20,513 nucleotides of DNA from Beroe ovata (Eukaryota > Ctenophora > Nuda > Beroida > Beroidae). The translations under genes were made by a program, and so were the position numbers. Below the pieces are notes generated by a model, which saw only the letters and a list, made by a program, of their open reading frames with translations, was not told the DNA's origin and made no database searches. Numbering within the stretch: the stretch's first letter is position 1; each line of letters starts with the position of its first letter. The DNA lies in NCBI GenBank assembly GCA_946803715.1, contig CAMPET010000111.1, positions 37,625-58,137 of the forward strand, written 5' to 3'. Below, one piece after another: positions 1-8,617 of the stretch.

Positions 1-22
1 CACACACACACACACACACACC
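1..22. repeat. (CA)n microsatellite
   Basis: An uninterrupted run of CA dinucleotides opens the window and is truncated by the window edge, so its full length is unknown. A short CT run follows at about 41-51. It lies upstream of the exon at 411, probably in an intron of that gene. Confidence 0.9.
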
Positions 23-410
23 CACAACATATCAAGGTCCCTCTCTCTCTCGCCTGTGCTATAATACTATTCATGTCATGGATACCATTGACTCAGCTGC
101 AGGACTCCTTCCTCAGTACTCAATGCATTAGTGTGTATGTGTGTGAGTCTGTATAATAATTGGTTTCATGAGTCAATATTCTATCTTACTGGGCAGTGAG
201 CGTCTTGGGGAAAATGATCAAAATAACTGAACCCTGAGTAGAATTAAATGATACAGTGGTCAGTGGTACCTATACGGGGTTGAATTAATTGCTCGGAAAT
301 TAGCAAAATAGTTGACAATACAATGGAGTTGTTAGGCTTGATTGCTTTTTCCAAATAACCACCAAACTCAATATTCGCTCATTCCTAATCATTCTCATTC
401 TTTCCTTAAG

Positions 411-1004
411 GGATTTCAACAGGAGAGTTCTACACAGCCCCCCACACAAGCTTTACGACGGATAACTTTGCAACGGATGACGGCAGTCTTTTGGGGGCAG
501 CAAGTTCAGGACTCCTGTCAAGCTTACCTACTCCTAACCCCAGTCTCCTCTCGGACTTGTTTGTAGATTCCAAAGAGTTTGACAGGTAACTGAACATGAC
601 TTGTCTATGGGATCTGAGCATCTACAAGACATTCCCTTGTAACAAATTACAAATTTTTGCAAATTTACCTTATATGGTGACAGACAGGTCATTCCCAACA
701 AATCTACCTCATATGAAGATAGAAACCCCTATGGTGGATCAGGAGGGTCACACGGAAAAATATACTTTTACCTTTCGGATTCACTATATTTGTCAGAGAT
801 AAAATTCTCTTGATCCATCAAACACCCCAAACCAGATGACGACTGCTCACCTCTCACTCACTCAATTACAGGTACCTGCCCGAGGACCAACACTCAGAGT
901 TCATGACGCCCAGGGAAACGGTACCTCTGACCCACCACTACAACCCTCTCGTGAGCTACAACAGAGACAGCACCACGTGGACTGGCAGTCAGCTGTCTGT
1001 CTGA
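411..1004 (+). CDS. C-terminal two exons of an unrecognised gene (5' part outside or not found)
   Basis: Two exons fit together. Exon 411-585 follows a pyrimidine-rich acceptor (tttccttaag) and ends at GACAG|GTAACT in phase 2. Exon 872-1004 follows caattacag and supplies the missing base, giving an Arg at the junction, then runs to TGA at 1002-1004. The joined product is about 101 residues: a Ser/Thr/Pro/Leu-rich stretch (SSGLLSSLPTPNPSLLSDLF), an acidic segment (EFDRYLPEDQHSEF), then a polar tail ending in QLSV. The hydrophobic-X-hydrophobic end could be a class II PDZ ligand. The composition suggests a disordered cytoplasmic tail, but the family is not recognised. No convincing exon was found in 1-410. 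The open frame 342-566 in a different phase is a shadow. Real coding here is inferred from phase and splice agreement, not homology. Confidence 0.55.
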
Positions 1005-1113
1005 GACAGTCACTTTCTGTGTGAGACAAGTAACTGTTTGTTCGAGACAGTCACTTTCTGTGGGAGACAAGTAACTGTTTGTTCGAGACAGTCAATTTCT
1101 GTGTGACAAAGTG
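1003..1113. repeat. 41-bp tandem repeat, about 2.7 copies
   Basis: Copies start at 1003, 1044 and 1085 (last one partial). The first two differ at one visible base. Each unit is itself a diverged dimer, with halves beginning gagacagtcac and gagacaagtaac. The array begins inside the stop codon of the upstream exon, so it forms the start of the 3' UTR. Confidence 0.85.
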
Positions 1114-2650
1114 AATAGAGACAGATTCTTCCTGGAAGTTTTAACGAGATAAAATCACTGAAGTATTGATATACGAGTACGATCGAACAAAGTGTGAGCG
1201 ATATCAATGAAAAAAAATGAAATAAATTTTGTAGACAAATTGGATCGTATAAGCTGTCAAATGAACAAGACAAAATGACCATGACAAATTGTCTGTGTTT
1301 TTGACGTAACACACTTGATATATATAAAGTTGTTCCATCATTTGACAAGAATGGTATTGAATCTGTGTATATATATTTGGATTAGTTTGTTGACATTTTA
1401 CTGCATCAATTCCAATCGGTCTTAATTAATCACGATAATGAACGAGGCCGGGAGTCCACACATAAATAGACGAATTTAATTGACAGAAATTGCTTTGAAA
1501 TTGGACATACTGCATAATATAGGCCTCCTCTCCTATGTAGATTACAGAACAATGAAAACTACTGTAGTACTGTTACGAATAGATGTTTGTGTAAGAAGGA
1601 TGTCATATGCATGTGGCAGTGTCAATAGCAGGATAGTACTATAGTGCACGATATAGCAGGATGTGCAATAAAACCCAATATCCATCAAATGATAATATGG
1701 ATTATGGGGCATGGAAGAGACGGAAAATCTCGAAATTATGATGTTTCGGCCTGACTCTACATGGCATTCGACTCATCGTCCCAATTTCATGAAGAGAAGT
1801 ACTAAGAAGATGTTACAGTAGTGAATGGATGAAGCCTGGAGACAAATTAGGACACAAAATAATCTTGGGCCTTTACTCTATGATTTCAGCGAAAAGTACA
1901 CGTCGTGAAATTAACCTATTATAGTTTACAACCTATTAATTAACCTATTAGTTAACCTATTATAGTTAACAACTGCACACGCCACACATATATATATATA
2001 GCAAGGTAAGCTGCGAGTGATACTAGGTACTTATTATTTAGAATGGTCTAAGTTCCATGTGACGTGTATCAGGGCCTTATAACAGAAGTGACTGTGGAAT
2101 GAGTAAAACGACGTGCTATCACGAGGGTAGAGGAATAAGGGAAAAACAGATATTTTGACCCGCGGTCCTATTTCCTAAATATTCTCTAGACAATGTTCAC
2201 GTGGCATCAATCTTATCATTGGAAATCTGCAGAATGTAGAATGTACAAAATCAGTGAATGGGAGCACTCTTTTTTCAGAATAGTATTTGATCACAATTAT
2301 ATCGACACCATCGCATCTTGACCCATAATTCAAATAGTGCATTTACATTATGTACTGATTGATTTGATCTTGATTGAAATCCCAGTTTCAAAGTCGATGG
2401 GTCGAAAGTTGAATTTACAGATAACATCACAAATACCTATACCCGACAAATCCATAAGCCTTGTCAAAAAAAGTTGTGAGGACTATTAACAGTCCTGTGT
2501 ATAGACTTTTAGATAACAAATCGAATTAAAAATCGAATTAATAAATCAAAACTCCAACGCGATTTTCTACAAAATTGATCTATTTCAGTATATCCTAACT
2601 AGTTTCCAAAACTCACAACAACTGTTATTAAACTGTTCTGGCAGGGGTAT
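1114..2650. other. Intergenic AT-rich DNA with small repeats, no gene seen
   Basis: No exon with plausible splice sites or a recognisable product was seen on either strand. The stretch holds about four copies of a taacctatta motif at 1911-1972, a (TA)n run at about 1985-2001, and a doubled aaatcgaattaa at about 2518-2541. An open frame on the minus strand around 1010-1348 has biased composition and no recognisable features, so it was not annotated. Confidence 0.6.
1911..1972. repeat. Degenerate taacctatta repeats
   Basis: Four copies of (tta)acctatta are packed into about 60 bases, with the first and last extended as acctattatagtt. No gene is next to it. Confidence 0.7.
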
Positions 2651-2658
2651 CTACTATC

Positions 2659-3515
2659 TCATGATCCAACAATCCACATGGTAGCAGTGTCTCTCAACTT
2701 AGAACTAATCTTCTGTCCTTCCATGGAGAACACCCGGTCAGTGTTTCTTCTTCATGTCCTCAACCAACTTTCTGTGAACCTTTCTCTTCCAATGTGCGGT
2801 CAGCACTCAAGTGAACTGCAGAGAAAATCTGACTTTCCTTCAGGAACCGTCTTTGCGAAAGAACCCACGCTGCTTCTTCCTTCTTCACGAATTTGAGACA
2901 CACTGGCCACACACTTCCCTCTTTCACAGCTCGGATTCTGAGGATGCGTACTCCATCACAGTAACCACCCAGCTCCTGCAGCATATCACATACTTACTGT
3001 TTGTGCTTCTCTGCAGAGTCCTCACTGTCTGACTCCTCCAATCCATATACCATCACGTTGCAAGAGCGGTCTTCCTCTCCCCTGTCCTTCACGACTGCTG
3101 ACTTCACAGCTTCTTTGATCAATTTGGGAGTGATCTCTGCTCTTTCGACTTTCTTGCCGACGACATCGGCCCAGCTCGTCATCTCGGTCTGGACAGCTTC
3201 CCGCATCTCTCTGAGCTCCTCGTCTTTCCTCTGGACGTTCTTGTCCTTCTCCACAAGGAAATCACCGTGCAGCTTGATCTGATCACTCTGCAGCTGATCC
3301 ACATCAGCACTGGCTGCACGCAGAATTTCACTGTTACGCTTCACTGTCCAAGTGAGAAGATTTACTAGCATAATCAGCACATCTTTATTAGTCTGTCTCA
3401 ACAGTGTCTGACTCAGCTCTCCAAGATGATTGTCTTTACGTATTCCCTGAAAAGATGTCTCCAAATCCCGTTCCATTTCCAGTACTGAATGCATCATGAA
3501 CTCTTTGTTGGTCAT
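2659..3515 (-). pseudogene. Non-LTR retrotransposon ORF1-like (gag-like) pseudogene
   Basis: Reading from ATG at 3513-3515, the product starts with a heptad-like charged helix (EKDKNVQRKDEELREMREAV), then a WADVVGKK segment, then NVMVYGLEES, the first strand of an RRM-like fold typical of ORF1 proteins of L1/CR1/L2-like elements. The frame meets an in-frame TAA at about 2994-2996, continues in the same frame (ELGGYCDGVRILRIRAV, then SADRTLEE), and then needs two frame changes, near 2780 and 2745, to reach a plausible C-terminal piece ending at TGA 2659-2661. One stop and two frameshifts make it a decayed copy. No endonuclease or reverse transcriptase follows it downstream on the minus strand, so it is an isolated fragment. 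Whether it belongs to the same family as the reverse transcriptase near 20 kb cannot be judged. A domesticated host gene is a weaker alternative. Confidence 0.65.
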
Positions 3516-3639
3516 TGTGTTGTGTACAACAAACTAACACAGCAAGGCTGTCATGTTGCAAGCAACTTGCGAAAACGATTGCTGATAAGAGAGTACAGAT
3601 TTCGTTGCAAATACTTATTTGACAGTGAGGTTTTAGAGC

Positions 3640-3960
3640 TTTTGCTGAATGTCACACTATTTTGGTATTAGGTATGCCACACTATTTTCGAATTATGTCA
3701 CATTTTTCAATATAATGTCGCACTTTTTCCATAATATCAAACTCTTTTTGAAGATTTCTAAAAAGTTGAAATGTTGAAATGCAGCGGTACGGGTGACATG
3801 GCAGCTTTCGTGTCAATCGTTACTTCACACCCGTTCGGTGCGTTTACCCAAATTTCGGGAAATATGGCCAAATACGCACCTCACAGCTGTGAAGTAACTC
3901 GATATCATGTCACACTTTGTTCGCTTTACTTCGTACTTTTTTTCGTATAACATCACACCT
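3640..3960. repeat. Repeats of a tatgtcacacttttt motif around an imperfect hairpin
   Basis: Motifs resembling atgtcacactattt recur at about 3649, 3672, 3695, 3714, 3906 and 3947. Between them lies a nested inverted repeat: gtgacatg (3793-3800) pairs with catgtcac (3906-3913), and gttacttcaca...ggtgcgt (3819-3845) pairs with acgcacc...tgtgaagtaac (3873-3898). The structure resembles a worn MITE or foldback element. No coding capacity is seen. Confidence 0.55.
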
Positions 3961-4051
3961 TTTTCGTCGAAAAACGATGCCCATCATACAATTTGACTTG
4001 ATAAACCTTGCAGGAATTCAAGCACAGCTGTATTCTGCAAGAGTTCTTAAT

Positions 4052-4128
4052 TATCTTGCGGAGAGTTGTTTAACTTGCGGTTGTTTATCTTGCGGTTGTT
4101 TATCTTACGGTTGTTTATCTTGCGGTTG
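4052..4128. repeat. 15-bp tandem repeat (ttgcggttgtttatc)
   Basis: About four to five copies. The first is diverged (cttgcggagagttgttta) and the others differ by single bases. It lies in non-coding DNA within the repeat cluster. Confidence 0.85.
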
Positions 4129-4199
4129 AACCCAGCATATTTAACATGATTATGGTGGGAATGAGGGCCATGTCTCTTGTCATGGCTGTTCTAGAATGA

Positions 4200-4375
4200 G
4201 CTGACGGCAGTGTCAGCGGTAAATTATCGCGCGTGATTCTCGCAACAGCTGACACATCGCTCTAATATATGATAAAAATATTAAAAATTATTTCGCCAAG
4301 ATTATTGGCGCATATTTATGCGATGGAGTGACCATACTGAGGTCACCTAGTCCTAACGATAAATCACGCGTAAGC
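4200..4375. repeat. Nested imperfect palindrome centred near 4301
   Basis: Pairs of complementary arms share nearly one centre: cgcgtgatt (4231-4239) with aatcacgcg (4362-4370), and a perfect cgccaa/ttggcg stem (4294-4310). A small gtgacc/ggtcac hairpin lies at about 4328-4346. This could be a decayed foldback element, but the arms are short and the call is tentative. Confidence 0.4.
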
Positions 4376-4560
4376 CGCGAGCCTGGGAATTTGCTAGCTA
4401 TAAAAACACGGACCATGCCTAGAAATCAGCTCAATCAACTCTCACGAGTTGAAATGCATTGCACGGCTCCCAAACAATCGCCACCTATTTTCATGTTAGA
4501 CTCTCACAGATGTAGCTGTAATATGTTTCGGGCCTCTTGTTCTCACTTTCCATGATTCTA

Positions 4561-4662
4561 GGTCATTTGGCCTAACTGGACATTTGGCCTAACGCCTAAA
4601 ACTACTGTTTAGGCCATTTGTCCAGTTAGGTCAAGAGACCGTTCTGCGGTCATTTGGCCTAA
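4561..4662. repeat. MITE-like inverted repeat with catttggcctaa motif
   Basis: The arm at about 4568-4592 (tggcctaactggaca...) is complementary over 22 of 25 positions to the arm at about 4610-4634 (ttaggccatttgtccag...), with a loop of about 17 bases. The core catttggcctaa also occurs directly three times, near 4564, 4581 and 4651. The region is non-coding and looks like the terminal or whole part of a small non-autonomous element. Confidence 0.65.
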
Positions 4663-4946
4663 TTTTAATTTTGATTTTTTTCTTTTTCTAGTTTGCTACT
4701 GTATCAATATGGAAGTAATGTAAACATTGACTTGGGGATTATATGGCCGATAGTACCCGATCAACAGTTATGCGATCCGAGTAAGCTGAAGCAGTGTGAT
4801 GCGACCCGATAAGTGGTGGCAAGTGAACCGTCGAATGAGGGTGAACGTGACGTTGTCACAAAACCAATCAAGAGGCCGTGACTTGAGAGCTTGACAGCAC
4901 CTCGTCAGAGATTACTGGAAATGTCGGGAACACCCAACGTGGCGAG
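4663..4946. other. Non-coding spacer in the repeat cluster
   Basis: No exon, RNA gene or clear repeat was recognised here. With the repeats on both sides it forms the 3.5-5.2 kb gene-free interval before the Cry-like gene. Confidence 0.5.
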
Positions 4947-4981
4947 TTGGGTATTCGGGACATCACGCCCTGAATACCCAA
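4947..4981. repeat. Short stem-loop (ttgggtattcggg / ccctgaatacccaa)
   Basis: Arms 4947-4959 and 4968-4981 pair almost perfectly, with one extra base, around an 8-base loop. A further tacccaa copy lies at about 4990. No T-run or coding neighbour gives it a clear function. Confidence 0.6.
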
Positions 4982-5229
4982 GACCGCTAATACCCAACTA
5001 ATTAGCGATAAGAGACTGCAATGATGCATGTTAAGTTCTGATTAGGTACTTAATGCTGAGGATCTGTGCACGGTTGATCGCTGTGTAGTAGGTTGATAAG
5101 GGTGTTTTAGTGGGAGAAGTTTAGAATAAGTTTCTTGACCATTGGCCATACCTAGGTACGTCCAACCAATAACCATAATCCTTAATCTACTGTGTTCCGC
5201 TCTTCAGCCACGACATTTAGAATCAGCTG

Positions 5230-6360
5230 ATGCCTCCCTCATGCTTCTCCCTCGCTCCACCAACNGTGTGGCAGCAGTGTCTCGATCAGATCCAGCACAT
5301 GATCGACGCCGCTCTTTTGAAGCAACTCCAGGAAATTCTCACTTCCAAGATAAACGAAACTGGGGACAAGATGGACTTCGTGCGGAGACTTATTGAAGAG
5401 AACGGGTTCAAATCCGCCAAGAAAAACTACCTTGACCTGATCGGCAACTACTTGGTGGGACTGGAGGAGAACTTCAAACGGGCAATCGACTCGGAGACAG
5501 GACGAACTGCGTACCAAATCCTGCCACTATTCTCAACAACCGTCACTCTACAGATGCAGTACTACGGGTTTGGATACGACAACAGGGAGGAGTTTGGGTT
5601 GACTAATGAGGAGGTGAACCAGATAAAGATTGCCATGGATACACTCTACGAGGACGCGTCAAAATATGTGCCAGATTTGGCAGCATGGGTTGACAATGAC
5701 TCCTATGAATATGGCGGTGACATAAGTAACAATGTCATGTCCTCACGAGGATACATGGGAGTACATGGGTTCGAGCACCTGACATTGTGGACGGAGATTT
5801 ACAACAAGCGATCTGCCGATATTGTTATCGAGCATTGGAGTATCGTATCGTACTCCCCTCGTATTGGCAAAACCACTGACAACATCAATCTCATGGCTGC
5901 ATACGGACCAGACAAAGTTGAGCAGCCGCTCTGCCCTAAGATGGTGGATGGGGTGAGGAACAAAATACGCAGTATTGAGGGATGGTCTAGCGAGGAGATG
6001 TACTACCACAACAGAGTAGGGGGGTTCAAGATCACCTTCGAAAACGGGGACAGTTACAGCTTGGGTATACCTAGAGATCATGGTACCAAGCCAGGTAGCA
6101 TCAACCTGAACGGTGCTTACATCACCAAGGCTGAGTCAAGCTACGGGTACACACCAGATGGGTATGCTATTGGCTTCATCAGGTTTACCCTCTCTGATGA
6201 CAGGAGCTACACTATCGGGGATCCAAACTCCGATGCTGATGAGAAGAGAGTATATGCCCTTGATGGGCACTTCATCTGTGGCATCTACACCGATAAAGTG
6301 GACAATCAGAAGGCGTGCTCCTTCTTGGTAGCATTCCAGCAACTTGGAAAGAGCTACTAG
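5230..6360 (+). CDS. Cry delta-endotoxin-like helical domain fused to a jacalin-like lectin domain
   Basis: The open frame runs 376 residues from ATG 5230 to TAG 6358-6360. Residues 13-150 are helical and resemble domain I of three-domain Cry toxins: a VWQQCLDQIQHMID helix like the usual helix 3 start, then LPLFSTTVTLQMQYYGFG and a following EEVNQIKIAMDTLYEDA, which match the order and spacing of the central hydrophobic helix and the helix after it. Residues about 238-376 are beta-rich (GGFKITFENGDSYSLG, IGFIRFTLSDDRSYTIG) and resemble a beta-prism jacalin-type lectin. This is a remote-similarity judgement. Known roles of the families are membrane pore formation and carbohydrate binding; the role here is inferred. 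Codon 12 contains the N at 5265 but is ACN, Thr whatever the base. An in-frame stop at 5218-5220, a weak start context and the lack of helices 1-2 suggest a missing upstream exon. No intron is visible. Confidence 0.7.
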   Translation: MPPSCFSLAPPXVWQQCLDQIQHMIDAALLKQLQEILTSKINETGDKMDFVRRLIEENGFKSAKKNYLDLIGNYLVGLEENFKRAIDSETGRTAYQILPLFSTTVTLQMQYYGFGYDNREEFGLTNEEVNQIKIAMDTLYEDASKYVPDLAAWVDNDSYEYGGDISNNVMSSRGYMGVHGFEHLTLWTEIYNKRSADIVIEHWSIVSYSPRIGKTTDNINLMAAYGPDKVEQPLCPKMVDGVRNKIRSIEGWSSEEMYYHNRVGGFKITFENGDSYSLGIPRDHGTKPGSINLNGAYITKAESSYGYTPDGYAIGFIRFTLSDDRSYTIGDPNSDADEKRVYALDGHFICGIYTDKVDNQKACSFLVAFQQLGKSY

Positions 6361-8053
6361 GATGGTAGCAAATAATCGAAGACTAGATGAAGACATCTTT
6401 TTATTCAAATATTTTTCGAGAAAAATTAGGTAATGCGCTGAACGTTATTCACGATGATTTTTAAACTTTGACCTTTCATTTATTGCGGGAATTGTTGTCG
6501 ACCTTGTCTAAATAACCAGTCTCAAATCCTGTCAACTAACAACACAACAGAGAACACAGCATATTTGCCGATCATTTGAATTCATCTCGCTTTAAGTATC
6601 ACGTCAGAAAAATAGTACTAACATTGATTGGCACATTTTACCCCCGAAATCTTATCCCGTTATGATAAATCACGCAGTACGTCCCCATTTCGCGCCGAAC
6701 ATTTCATAGGCACGATTATGATCAACCATTTGTGTAATTTTGTCTACACGGTTCTAACAGCTGAAATTGGCGACTTGGGCGTGGTCGAGCCTAAAAGCAC
6801 TAGACTGATGTCCCACACCATTTCATTAGGTGATTGAATACCCTGCTGCTATATCCGGAGACCCAATATGTCACCGAAAATGGACGCTGTCGAGCCTGGA
6901 GCTTCAGGGTAAGGTCAAAACCCTTATTTAAAACCAAATCCAATTCAAATTGTGCATCCACATAACTTAAAGTGGGTTTTAGAGTCAGAGTTTTTGCTGA
7001 ATTTCATATGATGGATCGACGGTGCATTTCATTGAACACTCATTTAGCGATTATCGTCGGTTGCTACTCATGACACGTGTGTGTGTGTGTGTCAACCAGG
7101 TGCCCTCCACTACCTGTCTGCACGTGGTACATACTGGTCTTTCATTGGATGGACTGTAGTCACGTGACTAGTAGTAGTAAATTACGTGAAATCAGTGTAG
7201 ACTCGCAGCTAGTGTTGTCAATCAATCGCGTTACCATGGAGACGCGAGTGAAAGTTGCACCACTGTTCTCCTCGCAACGACTTAAAGGAAAAGTGGATCA
7301 CGACCTCAGCTAATTGCAGCTGGATGACAGAAGGGTGTTCAGTCGCTTGCTTCATACTGGAGAACCCACGCCATATAATCGCTCAGAGTAATAGCCCACT
7401 GTAATACATGCGATACAATAATGTGGTTCAGCTGTAGGGGAGAGGGCTGGGTAAATTCATGCTAGGACCGATGAGGTACCACATGAATAACAGAAGAGAT
7501 TGTAGAACTAGAATGAACATTGAACATGACAAATTTTGGTTTGCAACAACGAACCAGCACCGCAGGCGTGATTATAATAATGCACCATATTGTAACGTGA
7601 CGGCATGCTCGCTAAAATATTCTGCTACCGGTGACCAAAGCCTGTCGAAAACTACCAACTGTTGCTTGCAAAATATAGGAACAAGCACGAATCATTCGTA
7701 TAAATTGGTTCATGAATCATAAATGATCCTACAACAGGAGCTAAATACTAAAATAATGAATCTTTTTATTGATGTCGAGGTTGAACAAATGGACAGTACC
7801 ATATTTAATGACTAAATTAGGAGTTTATGAAACAGGTTGGAGCACAATATTACAACTGGCTGCAATTGCTAGCTGCGCTGGCCACACCTTAGCACACTAT
7901 CGCACATGCGCCGTGACATATGAGCCACATGGTAAGTGTCACAATATACCCCCCATGTGCACTGCAGCTTCCACTTTCAATATGCCTCTTGGACTGAAAC
8001 TGGAGCGATAACTCCAGTCCAAATATAGATATGTGAGGTGGAACCCTGTCCCA
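6361..8053. other. Intergenic region, no gene seen
   Basis: Several short open frames exist (for example 6628-6837 and 7459-7722) but none has a recognisable product, splice support or non-random composition. A short (GT)n run lies at about 7077-7091 and a CACGTG E-box near 7159. The first part is presumably the 3' UTR and flank of the Cry-like gene; no AATAAA was found close to its stop. Confidence 0.55.
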
Positions 8054-8073
8054 GACGTCACCGGATGACGTCA
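8054..8073. promoter_or_regulatory. Paired CRE/ATF-like sites
   Basis: GACGTCAC at 8054-8061 and a full palindromic TGACGTCA at 8066-8073 lie 12 bases apart, about 545 bases upstream of the SLC35G-like start codon. CREB/ATF factors bind such octamers in animals. A promoter or enhancer role for this gene is inferred from position only. Confidence 0.4.
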
Positions 8074-8617
8074 CATGAGTTCCGTGATAACGCACAGTCC
8101 TGTAACTTGAAATAGAATACCTGATACAAGCACGTGATAGTAACGTGTGTTTCGGTGAGGATAATATCACGAGCAAAAAGTGCGACAATGACAAGATTTC
8201 AGTTGCCTAGCTGTTGAGCTTTCTAAAGCCTCGATCCTAGCTTTTTGCCTATCTGAATGTTGATTTACAGCTCAATGAGCAGAAATGCGACCGTGACTCA
8301 ATTCCGTCACCAGAGACGGAAACCTGACCCATCCCGGAATATTCATGACCAGTTATAGAGCCTGACATGTTACCTGGGCCCCTTATTCCAGGAATTTTCG
8401 TCGTTGGTTAAGCCTCCTCTACAATTCTTCTCTATCTCTACAATTTGATCATGATATCTGTACCCGAATTATGCTTATAGTAAGCACAGTTTTCATAGTT
8501 AAGAATCCGGAATTTCTCTCATGCGACTCCTCCAAACACCCCAATACTCCAACTCAAAGTTCAATAGTTATAGTCGTGATGTGCGATTGCTGACACACCC
8601 CATCTATCAGTGCTGTC

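Noticed and set aside
2994-3020. GTAAGTATG at the in-frame stop of the ORF1-like gene as a real splice donor
   Set aside because: The same frame resumes 20 bases later with homologous-looking sequence, too close for an intron, so a nonsense change is simpler.
5743-6081. Minus-strand open frame of 112 residues opposite the Cry-like gene
   Set aside because: It is a shadow of the coding strand, with no recognisable domain or splice support.
7459-8011. Two plus-strand open frames as genes upstream of the SLC35G-like gene
   Set aside because: No recognisable product, no splice sites in matching phase, and composition like the surrounding non-coding DNA.
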